Positions 23,560 through 34,310 are shown, numbered from the stretch's first letter. The stretch: 64,000 nucleotides of DNA from Neoceratodus forsteri (GCA_016271365.2 CM028132.1:1189147001-1189211000); one strand, 5' to 3'. Program-made: numbers and translations. Notes: a model not told the origin generated them from the letters alone.

Positions 23560-23810
23560 CCTTGAGGTGCAGGTCAGTGGTAGCACTCTTACCTCTGATT
23601 TAGGAAGTTATGATTCAAGTCTCACAGCCTGCACTGACTGTGATATGCAATATCAGGAGGGGTGATATTCTAATTAAAGGAGCCATCCTTTAGTTGGGAA
23701 TGAAGAATTCCTTTGCTCATTCCTGATGGTTGTCCCGGTGAAAGTTAATAAACCATTGCATGTTTTTAAAAGAGGACAGGGTACTATCCCAAAGGCCTCC
23801 TGAACATTCT
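23560..23810 (+). mobile_element. tRNA-headed SINE, plus strand
   Basis: The head has an A-box-like GGTCAGTGGTAGCAC and B-box-like GATTCAAGTCTC about 45 nt later, a Pol III promoter layout from a tRNA ancestor. The body (AGCCATCCTTTAGTTGGGAA, then GGTTGTCCCGGTGAAAG) follows the block order of the SINE at 4445-4900. Degraded, with no clear tail. Confidence 0.6.
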
Positions 23811-23951
23811 CTGTTAGTAAAAAATGTGCTCTAATGCAGCTGAGTACAACTGTGTCTGTGATGTGTGGAAACGCACATTAAAGCAGCAATATAAATGAAA
23901 TTGGGCAAAACATTTGCCCCTACTCTTTTTCACTATAGAAGATTCCAGGCA

Positions 23952-24394
23952 ATCCGGCCCAGTGGTGTAGAGGGCTGAGGTACTGGACACCTTACCTCCT
24001 ACCACGCTGGCGACCCGGGTTCGGGAGCGAGCCTGGGGTGCGGGGAGGGGGGTGAGGAGCTGGATTGAGCAGCCCCAAGGCAGCTCTCCTCTCCTGGGGA
24101 GGAATGTTGGTTTCCACAGCTTTTGGCTGCCACCCAGTGAAGGCTAGGTGGCAGTGCCAAGCCATAAGGAGCCAGGCATTAGGCTGAATGGGAGGAAGGG
24201 GCCGTCACCGGGGTCATGGAGCGCATGCCCAACCGTGTTCTGGGGTCCTTGGATAGCGGGGGGGGGAAAATGGGGCACTGGGGGAGGCTCAGTGAAGCCC
24301 TGTGTGTAGGGCAGATTGAGAGCATCAGAGGTAGGACCCCATCTTGCCTGCCTGGGAGCCCCGAGAGAAAAGTTATATGGGAAAAAAAAAAAAA
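23952..24394 (+). mobile_element. Intact tRNA-derived SINE with poly(A) tail and 10-bp TSD
   Basis: The element begins ATCCGGCCC with A box TGGTGTAGAGG and B box GGTTCGGGAGC (near 24016), then a GC-rich unrelated body of about 350 bp, and ends in A14 at 24381-24395. ATTCCAGGCA directly precedes it (23942-23951) and directly follows the tail (24395-24404), a perfect target-site duplication. The poly(A) tail implies mobilisation by an L1-type reverse transcriptase, different from the AAATA-tailed SINEs in this window. It is 443 bp and clearly younger than its surroundings. Confidence 0.88.
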
Positions 24395-24404
24395 ATTCCA
24401 GGCA

Positions 24405-25395
24405 TCTTCCAGTTTTATTTGGTGGTATAATTTTCTAGTTCTGACAACATCTGAATATTTTATGAATTTTTTTTTTCTTAAGAAAAAAACTTCACCACCA
24501 CATTTAGCTTAGTAATTGCATTGCAAACCTGGGAAGGGCTACAATCGAGAAAATTAAAACTGCAGTATTCAAACTCATTGCTTGCAAAACGCTTTGAGAT
24601 ATCCTGAGTACAGAAAGTGGGATGTGCTACATGAATCCAAATTCTTTCCTGTTCGGTCTGTGGTGTTTTCTTATGTTCACTAGTGGCATGACTGTTATGT
24701 AGCTTGTAGTGTTTCATGAGATGGCTCTTCCTATAAATGTTCCTTGCACTTTGTTGATGAACAACCAAATATGTTATTTTGATGTTGTTGAGCAATTCAT
24801 ACTGCGCAGAGCAGCTCCACATGAACTCCAGGCGCAGTGTGGCTCCATTAACCTCTTACACCCCTGTGTAAATTATTAACTACATTCTTAGACTGTTTGA
24901 GTAGCAAAGTGTTTTGTTAAAGTAATCTGAGCTCCAGGTGCCTGCTGCGTATGGTATGCTTTTTACTTTTTAAGTTTTTTCTCTTTTTTAGACTTTATCA
25001 CTGTAGTCTTTATAATGGTTAAAGAGGAACAGGTTAAATACCATTGACATCACTTTTACTGCTGACATCACTTGATCTTCAGGCCCCCAATTGGTTCTTA
25101 AATGCTAATCATGAATGAAATAAAAATTATTGTCCAGGGTAGGTTTCCATTGGCAGGCTGGGGGGAAAAAACTGCTTTTTTTTTTTTTTTTTTCAGTTAA
25201 TAACTGACCTGATAAGTTGGTTACAAATGGAAAACATTTTAACTTTTTTCTGCTATTTTCCACAGTGACTGTGCATGCTCGGATGTGGCAGTTTTTAAAC
25301 ACTTATAACTTTAATTTGGGCTTTTTATGTTGCAGAACGAATGAAAGACCCTATTCTTGACCAATAGCTAACCGTAAAGTTTCAGGTTTACATAG
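24405..25395. other. No gene recognised; AT-rich
   Basis: AT-rich unique-looking sequence with a T18 run at about 25176-25193. No ORF with domain sense. Confidence 0.5.
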
Positions 25396-25397
25396 AG

Positions 25398-25555
25398 GAC
25401 AAAGTATGGACATTGATGAAAAACCACGCTATGCTAGCTTCGAGTAGTTCCCTTGGCAACTCAAGAAAACCTGAAGAGTGCAGCTGAGAGGTTTACCAAG
25501 TTGCAGGGACCGCGAAGCTAACAGCGTGGTTATTCATCAATGCCCATACTTTGTC
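25398..25555. repeat. 158-bp imperfect foldback
   Basis: The arm at 25398-25442 (starting GACAAAGTATGGACATTGAT) pairs with 25513-25555 (ending CCATACTTTGTC). Inner segments TTCCCTTGGCAAC and AAGTTGCAGGGA also pair imperfectly, so most of the unit can form one long hairpin. No ORF. It may be a MITE or a long-hairpin RNA source. Confidence 0.8.
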
Positions 25556-26210
25556 TTTATAGTGTATGGCATCAGTGCTACCACGGTAGCGAAAAACAAT
25601 GGCTGTTGTGGCTTTTTGTGGCTACGAAAATACTCCCCGAGAACACAATGTGAATACATTAAAAAAATCTTCTTACCTTCTGCTGAAAAAACTAAACGCC
25701 ATTGGTCAATTTGCATAAATTCCTTATTGATATTTCTAACAGGAAAAAAAGACTAAACGTTCAGACACAGACCTGAAGAATAACATGATTAATTCAGACT
25801 CTCACATACTTATAACAGCTAATGGAAATTAGAGACATAAAAACAAATGTGACTTAAAAAGTCTGATTGGAATTGTCGTAAAACAGGAGACAGGGTCAGG
25901 CTATGACTCGCAGCAAATGCTGTACTTTCCAGAGCTTTGGGAAACAGATAAAAAAGGAAAAACACAAGAGAGTAATAAAAAGGTACAGGTTTATTATGCA
26001 TGCTGGGAAAGGAATCTCATTATGTCTGGCACCAGAGAGGATGAGAGGGTTTCTGAAGGAGTTTCAATGTATTGGGGGGAGATGTTTACTTTGCTTCAGT
26101 GTTTGCCTTCATTCGTGTCTGTCATGACAGTTTGCTATGGTTTTTCAAATTATGTGCGAGTTCAGCCGGCTGTGCTGTCATGTTGAAAGCCACTCATGGG
26201 GGTTCTAGTT

Positions 26211-26277
26211 TGTTATACCATCGATGTGACATACCATCGATGGGTTAACAATGTGATGTCACATCGATGGTATAACA
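26211..26277. repeat. 20-bp perfect inverted repeat with an internal extra copy
   Basis: TGTTATACCATCGATGTGAC at 26211-26230 is repeated as its exact reverse complement at 26258-26277. The 27-bp loop begins with ATACCATCGATGGGTTAAC, a third partial copy of the arm. The match is perfect while flanks show none. Confidence 0.92.
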
Positions 26278-26594
26278 GTGTTGTAAAAAGATGGAAATCG
26301 ACATGCAACAACGCTCTACCATACATTCTAATGGTGTATTTTTTCAATATCTGAGGGCACTAAACAGTTGTAAAATGAGGGATGAATGTACATTGTACAG
26401 TATGTAACTGAAACTGCTGGACCTGGTGTTTTGAATGGCATGCACTTAGCTTCTGGGACAGAGAAGGTGTATGCCAATTTTCAACACACTGGGTCCCAAG
26501 ACAGTCATGTTATAAGCTGTCAAAAATAAAAGTTTTGATACAGACACTAACTCAGTGCTATTATACTGCCACTACAATACCAGTATAATATATA

Positions 26595-26620
26595 GTGTGT
26601 GTGTGTGTGTGTGTGTGTGT
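26595..26620. repeat. (GT)n microsatellite
   Basis: Thirteen GT units following TATATA. Confidence 0.95.
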
Positions 26621-26757
26621 ATTTATAAAATGGATAGGAAAAATTATCTCTGCTTGTCGGTTGAAACACATCACATGACTGTGCGTATATCAGAGCGCGA
26701 CGGCACACCTGCACTTTCACCCCCCCTTCAAAACAATTTTGCCATTTTATAAGACAG

Positions 26758-26839
26758 ATAACCCACTCTAGGGTTTGTAGTCACGCTACGATATATGCAC
26801 ACCTTGGGTGGTGTGACAGCATACCTTAGAGTGGGTTAT
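26758..26839. repeat. 17-bp inverted repeat flanking smaller palindromes
   Basis: ATAACCCACTCTAGGGT (26758-26774) and ACCTTAGAGTGGGTTAT (26823-26839) are reverse complements at 16 of 17 positions. The 48-bp interior contains GTAG-TCACG-CTAC and CACACC-TTGGGT-GGTGTG hairpins, so a cruciform with three arms is possible. A (GT)n run follows. Confidence 0.85.

Positions 26840-26846
<7 letters not shown>

Positions 26847-26881
<35 letters not shown>
26847..26881. repeat. (GT)n microsatellite
   Basis: About 17 GT units between TATATA tracts. Confidence 0.95.
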
Positions 26882-26882
<1 letters not shown>

Positions 26883-26890
26883 CATATATA

Positions 26891-27050
26891 TGATATGCAA
26901 TAGCCTAACTCAAAATATTCAATTTATCTTTAGCTGTGGGGGCAGGAACATAACTCACAAGTGGCAGAACCATGTGGGAGTTACAAATGTTCTCCCCACT
27001 TACAAGTGATACTAATCTGAGTATTTTGAGTCATGCTATTACATATCTGA
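26891..27050. mobile_element. Short MITE-like element with 30-bp inverted termini
   Basis: The left terminus (TGATATGCAATAGC ...) at 26891-26920 matches the reverse complement of 27019-27048 at about 25 of 30 bases. The interior has CACAAGTGGCAGAAC and GTTCTCCCCACTTACAAGTG, which also pair weakly. At 160 bp and without ORF it resembles a non-autonomous DNA transposon. Confidence 0.6.
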
Positions 27051-27230
27051 TTTCTACAACATCATAACTTTTTTTAATCTGCTGTTGGTTTGAAGATTTA
27101 CCAGTTTCTCTTAGATTTCAACTGCTGGCTTCAGTGCTGCACTAAGCAACTGTGATGTCCTCTGCATTGGGAAAGCGGCATTCGTATTGGTTTAGTATTC
27201 CATTATGATAATACTAAGCGTGAAGATACT

Positions 27231-27596
27231 GGGCAGGATTTTTGAAATGTCAAGAATGCCGCAAGCCACATGTGCACTGAACATATGGTGCAAGGGGCTT
27301 GCTGCATTCTTCTGGCCAGCATCGGGATTTTCTATCCCATGCACCGATTGCTGCAAGCTAGACAGACCAACTTTTTGTGGTCTAGCTTGTGGCAACCCCG
27401 AGGGCCAGTTTTACAGAACTTATGCCACATATTTGGCGCATGCTGCCATAAATGGTGGAAACTGTCTCAACTGCGCTTGAGATTGCAACATTGGGCGCAG
27501 TTGTAGCGAAGAGTGTTTGGCGCACCAGCAGAACCCAAGTCCGGTGGCGCAGGGCTGAACGCAAGCCATGTGCCACCCTTTGAAAATCCATCCCCC
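27231..27596. mobile_element. MITE-like repeat, family M, copy 2
   Basis: It starts GGGCAGGATTTTTGAAAT and ends TTTGAAAATCCATCCCC, an imperfect inverted pair. It aligns with 30803-31165 through ACATATGG, GGGCTT, CTAGCTTGTGGCAA and the TTTACAG-A-CTT run. The two short open frames inside are not conserved between copies. Confidence 0.6.
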
Positions 27597-27989
27597 TATA
27601 TCATTTGTAACAATAGTAACAGCAACAACATGTTTCTAAGTTGTCAGCCAGTTCAAAAAGCAACTCAGAACCTTAACCACTCCTGCTGGCGCCTGCCTGT
27701 GCCCCTGATCTCTCCCTTTCCACTTGCATGGAATGTTATATTTCAAGCTGCGTGTGTCCCCTAACTTGCCGAAATTGCTATGGGTAAAATTGGGAGGCTG
27801 CACCAAGCTACATATCTTTTTACTCGTGCTGGTATCACCCTAGCATGGACAAAGCTGTTTCTGCTGCTTGAAAGTCATAACTTACCCTATGTGACCTATG
27901 CACCCATGTGTGTGACTCTTGACTCTTGTGTGCCATTGTATTTGGTGAGCATTATTTCCTGTTACTGGCAACCTGCTAAGAATGTCATC

Positions 27990-27991
27990 AT

Positions 27992-28070
<79 letters not shown>
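27990..28070. repeat. (GT)n then (TA)n compound microsatellite
   Basis: A GT tract from about 27995 to 28027 merges into a TA tract to 28069. Confidence 0.95.
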
Positions 28071-28074
<4 letters not shown>

Positions 28075-28260
28075 TTTTGTAGACATAGATTATTTGAACT
28101 ACTTGTATACCATTGTACCTGTCATCATAGTTTGTACCTAGTAAGTGCAACCTGCTATGAGTGTCATAGTTGTAGATGTATTATTGATGTGGAACCTTTG
28201 TAAACAAGCCGCCACAGCTCAAAGGTGTTTATCCGAACATACAAATAAATAAATAAAAAA
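28075..28260 (+). mobile_element. L2-like LINE 3' end
   Basis: The end reads CACAGCTCAAAGGTGTTTAT, then ACAAATAAATAAATAAA. CAGCTCAAAGGT followed by an AAATA tail also closes the minus-strand LINE at 46690-50010, so both belong to one LINE lineage. No coding part is retained. Confidence 0.6.
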
Positions 28261-28321
28261 TAATTCTGCTGATACTGTTGTCATCAGCCAATATATCACT
28301 TTTAACTTGTCATTATACCCC

Positions 28322-28383
28322 TTTGTGTGTGTGTGTGTGTGTGTGTGTGTTTTGTGTGATGTATATGTGTGTGTGTGTGTGTA
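28322..28383. repeat. Two (GT)n tracts
   Basis: GT runs at about 28324-28350 and 28366-28383, separated by TTTGTGTGATGTATAT. Confidence 0.9.
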
Positions 28384-28529
28384 TTTGTAAATTTCTCGTT
28401 ACTATGATGCCATTGCCTGGAGCAAGAGTTGCAGCCCCATGCAGAAATGACATAAACAGACAACTGTATGTCACAAATGAGCACTGTGTAGCTGGAAAAA
28501 CGGTGCAAAAGTTTGTTTGGTAAACTGTT

Positions 28530-29850
28530 GATAATGTGACGTTTCTATGTATTAACCATCCCTCGGCTGTGTAGAAAACACATTCATTCTGTTTTATTCT
28601 CTCTCATTTCCAAATGAGTACATACAGTAGTATTGCAGTTCAGGCACAGTGTGCTGGATAGCATGGTAAAGTGCTGTGCTAGCATTTCTGTTTGCTAATT
28701 TTGGTAAGACAGATTTTTAGGTTTTTTGTCTCCTTAATAGCTTTTACTTCTGTTTAAACCTCACTTACGAGAATATTTATTATGGTCTTATGTTATTTAA
28801 GAGTTCTTGATTGGATTATAAAACATGTGCAGTTGTGTGGGTGGCTGAAAATCAATGTTTCAGTAAAGTACTTACTGACTCTTAATACCCAGAATGCTAA
28901 TGCATTTTGCTGTCCCTGCATTCAGGTTGGTTGTGGCTGATTAGCAAGACCCAGTATGAATATTTAAGGTGTGGGACCACCAGCACTGTCAAGTCTGTGG
29001 TCTGCTGGTTCCTCACTTAAACCATTAAAATAAAATACATTTTTGGCAAGCAGGCCAGATGAACAGCGAGCAGACTTGCAAATCCCAGTGCTAGTGCTTA
29101 AAATAATGAGATGCAGTTGTCCTTGGTTTTGCAAGAAAATGATAGTTTAAGACCTAAAGTAGAAACAAAACATAGTAGAATGTCAACATTTTTTATTACG
29201 TAGATGCAGCATTTTTATTGATTCGTTCTTATTTAAATAATGAGACTGTGACATGTTATAGCTGACACGTGAACTTTCCTTTATTGATCGATAATTTTGT
29301 AATAATTATTAATGTTTATATCAAGTGTGACTTGCAGGCTTGTCTGAGTGAGGAAACACTTCAGGACTGTCCTTAGCCACTTCCCTATAATATCACCAAA
29401 TTGTCCCTAGTATACACTGGTCAAAGTATCAACAGCGTGTCTTTTCTGTGTTTTTTTTTTTTTTTTTTTTTTACTGGCATTTTTTTCCTTTTTACTGCTG
29501 CCCTCTGAAGGGACCTCCTTGTACTCTTGCCAAGGTGCCAACCACTCCCGGCTGTGGAGCCCCATCCTGCCACTTCTCCAGCGCACCTCACTTCTGGCCC
29601 ATGGCCCTGGTATCCCTCCAGTTTATACTCTCTGGGGGTGGGGCCCTGCAGTTTTCAGTTCCCCAGCAGGAATTGATACCCAAACGCAGTGCTTAATGTT
29701 GACAGTATTTTGCATTTACTATGGTGATCACTAGTGGCACTAAGGTTTAAATAAGGGTTTTATCACTCAACACTGATTAGCTTCACACTCCCGGAACTCA
29801 TAGTGATAGGCTACAATTGAAGGGTTTAATGGAATGCTACATGTCTGACA
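28530..29850. other. No gene recognised; poly(T) at 29449-29472
   Basis: AT-rich sequence with a T24 tract. Nothing coding. The T tract could be the tail of an old minus-strand retrotransposon, but the body is not recognisable. Confidence 0.5.
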
Positions 29851-29859
29851 TGGTGCGGC

Positions 29860-30300
29860 AACACAGCCTGTGATTGGATACTGACCATTTAAAACAAAAA
29901 CACTCAATAGCCATCTGTGGTCAGTGGGCTACGAACACTGGGTATAAAAATGGGAGTTTTCAGCAACCCAGTCATGCCCCCTGATGAAGCTCCCAGAGCA
30001 GAGTGCAGGAGCTGGGTTACTGGCTGTAGGTGACAGGCTTTAGAGAAACGCATAGTTCTGTATATTTCTTGGGACATTTTGCACTAAATGTTTATTTGTA
30101 CTACTTTGTATATGGTGAACTATGTTGATAAACTATATGGTAGAATCACTGTATAGACAGCCCTGAGGGGTACCTGTGGAAAATACACTTTATTCACCTG
30201 TTTTTATTTATACAGCAGAATTATAGTTGTATGGCATTACAGAGTGTTATTGTTCATCAACTAATTGCAAGGCTTATAATGCATTCCTGTTTTCTTATTT
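29860..30300 (+). mobile_element. Retroelement segment with hammerhead-like core motifs
   Basis: A TATAAAAATGGGAG box at about 29942 is followed by CCCCCTGATGAAGC (29977-29990) and, 58 nt after the CTGATGA, GAAACGCATAG (30045-30055), then GGGACATTTTGCACTAAATG. CTGATGA and GAAA are the two conserved strands of a hammerhead ribozyme core, and Penelope-like retroelements are known to carry such ribozymes. Between them AGCTCC and GGAGCT can pair, but the helix does not lead directly into GAAA, so the fold would be atypical or decayed. The element type is inferred. Confidence 0.35.
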
Positions 30301-30802
30301 TGTACTGTACAATTTTTATGGAGTTTAGCTGACCCCTGGGGACAGCACCATCCCCGAGTGTAGCACCACATCTTTTGGAATGAATAAGAATTGATATCCA
30401 CGTAGCCAGCAGCCACAGATAGCCGGAAGTGTGGGAAAGGTCTGTAAGTAGAGGATCAGGACCCGCAAAAGCTGTGGGGTAGGGAGTGGGATGAGGTGCT
30501 CCTTCATTACCTGACCGGCGGCACCATATTTTCCTGTTCTACCCCACCATAAAGCTCACATATGATGCCATATGGCATCAGCATGCCGGATGTGTCAGTG
30601 TCCATGCCCTCTCCAGAGGCAAGCCATGTATCCTTGCACAGCAGGAAGCACAGTTACTCCTTTGTAGGAAAAAGACAGCATCCTGTGGGATGCTCAATCC
30701 TCCTGCCTGGCAGGCCCCAGACATCCTTGCCTTGTTCCAGAACCTGGGCTTTTGGTGTTGCAAGAGGCAGCACTGCTGCTTCATTGATGTGCTGGTCAAA
30801 TC

Positions 30803-31165
30803 AACATCATGGGCAGGATGCACAAAAGGGCCAAGAATGGCACAAGTCCCAGGGTGCACCAAACATATGGCGCACAGGGCTTACGCCATTCCCTGGCAGG
30901 TGAGTGGGATTCCCAGTCCGGTGTGCCAACTGCTGCACATTAGACCAGTTTTTTCTGGACTAGCTTGTGGCAATCTTGGGTACCCTTTTTACAGGACTTG
31001 TGCCGAATATTTAGCACCAGCTTCTGTAAATCTGGAAAACTGTCGTAAATCCACCCATTCTTCTTGAATCAGGCACAGTGTGTGGCAGAGTTTGGGCACA
31101 GCTGCGCCAACCACTGGATTTGACACAGGGCGTGATGCACACCCTGCATTGCCCTTTCTTTATGA
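30803..31165. mobile_element. MITE-like repeat, family M, copy 3
   Basis: It opens CATGGGCAGGATGCACAAAA and shares ATATGG, GGGCTT, CTAGCTTGTGGCAA, ACTTGTGCC and GATTTGACACAGGG with copies at 27231 and 22209. The right end near GAGTCTGCAT is frayed. No ORF. Confidence 0.55.
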
Positions 31166-31451
31166 GTCTGCATATCTATATGCACAGCAGCTCCTCCTGC
31201 TTTGGGAGTAAGCACAAAGTTGAAGGACATATTTATTTTGCACTTTTGGCAAACACTGCTCTGAAACCTTCTTGCTAAGGTAAAGCTGATTGAACTTGAA
31301 CATCCTGTTTTGGAGGGGAGAGGAAAATTCAAAATGATATAAAATAGCCTTTGCTCTTGGCTGTAAAGCATGTGATTTATCTGTGGACCTAATAAGCAAT
31401 TCAACACACATAACTGTGGGTTTGTAGAACAAGGGTTGCAATTTAAATAAA

Positions 31452-31473
31452 TACATACATACATACATACATA
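31452..31473. repeat. (ATAC)n microsatellite
   Basis: Five to six ATAC units after AAATAAATAC, perhaps grown from a LINE or SINE tail. Confidence 0.9.
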
Positions 31474-32085
31474 CTCTCCTTGACTGTAGCGATCAAGTGG
31501 CAGAAAAGGTAGAAAGGGGATGTTGGCAGGGTTTACAAAACCCTATTTCTGATGGCTGATAGATCAATTTCCCAAATTCGAGTATAGCTTTCACTTTGTT
31601 ACTCTGGTTTTGAAATCCACAGGCAGGTGTTTTATTTTTTGTTTTGTTTTTTTTTAGCACCAGCTTGAGAGCACTTCCAGTCGGCAGGCATCTGGCCTGC
31701 CCCCCTCTCCTTTTATATTCTTTAAATGCTCCAGCCCTGCCAGTTTGGTCTTTGAAAGGCCCATTAATTTTCCTTCCTTCTTGGCAGAGAGTCCTGAGCA
31801 GTGTAGTGAATATACTTGCTGTGATTCATTCTGCTGCTGAAAACCTTCAGTGTAGTTTTCGTATTACAATTGCTTGTTGCTTTGCTGTGGGATTGTATTA
31901 CTTGGCTCGATAATAAACCGAGTAGTTTGTTTATAATGGACTTTCACATTGGGAGAAATCTGTAGTATTCCAACCAAATTCCACTTGGTTCCGTTCTTTA
32001 TAATTTGGTGTAAGTCAAAAAAGTCCGCTGGTTGAAATTTGGAAATTATTCTGGTTTTGAGAAGTCAAATACTTCCCGTGCCCCA

Positions 32086-32150
32086 CATTTATTTTATTTT
32101 AGAATTTATTTACACAGAGTAGCCCAGCTGAGCAGCAGCATTTTGTTTCC
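32086..32150 (-). mobile_element. MIR-like SINE, 3' half (interrupted)
   Basis: The minus strand ends CAGCTGGGCTACTCTGTGTA followed by AATAAATTCTAAAATAAAA, the tail type of the SINEs at 4300 and 4990. Its head half lies at 32721-32830; a CR1 scrap separates the two. Confidence 0.6.
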
Positions 32151-32299
32151 TGAGGGGTCCTGCTTCTGCTCATTTCCACAGCTGGTTTGACTGGGCACTG
32201 AGAGTCCGGTGCCTGAAGAAGGACAGGGACCTCTTGGAAGGTGTGTGAAGGAGGGGAAGAGGTAGAGGAGAGGAAGTCTCGACATGTGCAAATAGTGAC

Positions 32300-32720
32300 A
32301 TGGATAGAGACCGTTAAGTCCGGGGGTACTAATAAAGGCCAGCTGTGCCTGTTCACAAAAGGCCATAAATGGAAAATGGTGGTGGAAGGTTTAAGAGGAA
32401 TGTAAGGAAGCTCTTCTGTACAGAAAGGGTTGTGGAAAAGCAGAATGCGTTGCCAGAAAAAAGGATCGCCACAGAGCCCATTGCTGCCTTCAGTCATAGG
32501 TGTGATAGGCACAGATAGTCCAGACTAGAGGAGTAGGGAAGGTGGACAGAGGAGGGAAAGGGATGAGTGGACTAGGCTTGGGGTGTCAAAATACAGTGGG
32601 GCCTTCAGTAGAGGAGCACAGGTCCAGCATTGCACTTGGTGTGGATGGTGGCAGGTACTGGGCAGAAGTGATGGGCTATTGCACCTTTTTCTACCATTGG
32701 CATCTGTGTTTCTTTGTTAA
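32300..32720 (+). mobile_element. CR1 3' end inserted into a SINE
   Basis: Translation near 32385-32480 gives GRFKRNVRKLFCTERVVEKQ and then ATEPIAAFSHRCDRHR, the CR1 C-terminus also seen at 18360-18520. The end at 32690-32717 (CTACCATTGGCATCTGTGTT) looks like a decayed octamer tail. Confidence 0.65.
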
Positions 32721-32830
32721 GTGGCTTGCCCAAGGTTGTGTAGTTGGCTCTGGTGAGGTCTGAACCTGTGATCTCCTGGTTGCTGCTCAAGCTGGTGCTC
32801 TAACCGCTAGACTGCACTGCTTCTGCCTTA
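32721..32830 (-). mobile_element. MIR-like SINE, tRNA head half
   Basis: On the minus strand it reads CTAGCGGTTAGAGCACCAG (A-box region) and CACAGGTTCAGACC (B box), then ACAACCTTGGGCAAGCCAC, the MIR-type signature. It completes the SINE begun at 32086-32150. Confidence 0.75.
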
Positions 32831-33109
32831 CATTTTAGAAGTCAGTTTTAAGAGAGGTTAAAATTTGGGAATTTAAAGTATTACTTGTAAAATATATTCT
32901 TTCAGAAAAATCAATAATGTTTGACTTCCATACCTGCATAATTGGGAGTTACCATCCCTTTTGGGAGTCAAATGCGTCTTTCCCCTTTATTTGAGAAGCT
33001 TTTACCCTAGTTTCAGAAGTCAGATACTTCCAAAATGAAACTAACCGAAGCCCTGCTTTTACTGGTTAATAAGCATACACCTATGTGCAACATGTGGAAT
33101 CAACTATGG

Positions 33110-33310
33110 ATTGTGAGGTCTTGTTGATAAGGAGTACGGGCACATTAGTTAGAGGACACAGGAGGAGACGGTGTCGGTGGGGGGAGAGAGATTCGGTAGG
33201 GGAGAGAGGACGTTTTCTCTTCACAGAGCGGGTGGTGGACACATGTCGAAATACTGTAGGTGGTTGAAGCCAAGACTTTAACAAGCTTTAAACTTGAGTG
33301 GGACCCACAG
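33110..33310 (+). mobile_element. CR1 ORF2 C-terminal scrap
   Basis: Translation gives GRFLFTERVVDT, the same motif as RFFFTERVVDP in the CR1 at 18400. Very short, with frame breaks after it. Confidence 0.55.
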
Positions 33311-33499
33311 GCAGAATACGGAAAGGGGCACCTGGGAAGTGGGTTTCAATCAACCAATAGGGCTAATTGGATCTCTAATTCCAGCCCAGCGTTAAGCCAA
33401 TCATGGAGCTACAGTAGACAGGGAAATGGGCAGACTGGCGGAACCTCTGGGTCTTTTTCTGCTGACACAGTTTATGTTCAGTGTTCTGTATTGTAATTC

Positions 33500-34310
33500 T
33501 GTATGTGTGGCTTCACAGTATTGCAGTGAAAATGATTGATACTTGAAACGGAGGATTGTGACTTCACTTAAGCAACAGGATTAGGTGAGTTGTGAGGGAG
33601 AAAGCTGATGTTTAACGGCAAATATATTCCATAGTCAACATTATTGGGAATGCTAATACAGGAAAACATACATCAAAACCCTTTGCTTTGGAATGAGTCT
33701 ACCTCTTTTAAGACCAAACGTGTAAACACTTCAAGGTTTAAGATGAAACTGTTTTTTTTTTCCATTTAAGGATAATTGACAGTAAATGCATTCATCAGTA
33801 TATTTTTATAAGGTGGTTGCCAGAGTACAGTATTTAGTAGATTTACTGTGACCCCCACTTTGTTAGCTTGCTCTGATTACTGTTTGAATGTACTTAGAGT
33901 ACAAATACACTTTGTCGTTTGCTTTGTATATATCCTCTACGTATATTAGTATTCATCTTTGTAATGACAAATCTTTGTTGAACAAAGAAACTTTGAAACT
34001 AATAATAGTATTCCTGCAGGTCTATGCTAATCCATTGATTGCTGCTATCCTCCCTAGAACCCCCATGAAAACAAGATGCTGCATCTCATGGGGTTACCCT
34101 AGTTGGAGTAATTTAAAAATAAAGAAATAGTAGTCTGGCGAAGTTTCCCTCTCCAGTCTTGTTAAAAAATGTTTAGGTTTTTGTCCCAGTCTTGCTGTCT
34201 GCATTTACCCAACTCTTGAACATCTCTGCAGTGAGAATGCCTGGTTCCAGTTAGCTGGGTCCTGCTTCGTTCCAGTCCATGCCTGTATATCTGTTCCAGT
34301 CCTGGTTCTA
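33500..34310. other. No gene recognised
   Basis: AT-rich, with a T9 run near 33754. No repeat family or coding stretch recognised. Confidence 0.5.

Noticed and set aside
23952..24030. Possible tRNA gene
   Set aside because: A and B boxes are present, but the sequence does not fold into a full cloverleaf by eye and continues into a SINE body with poly(A).
27780..28150. Open frames through GT/TA repeats
   Set aside because: Residues are almost all Val, Cys, Tyr and Ile from the microsatellite; no real protein.
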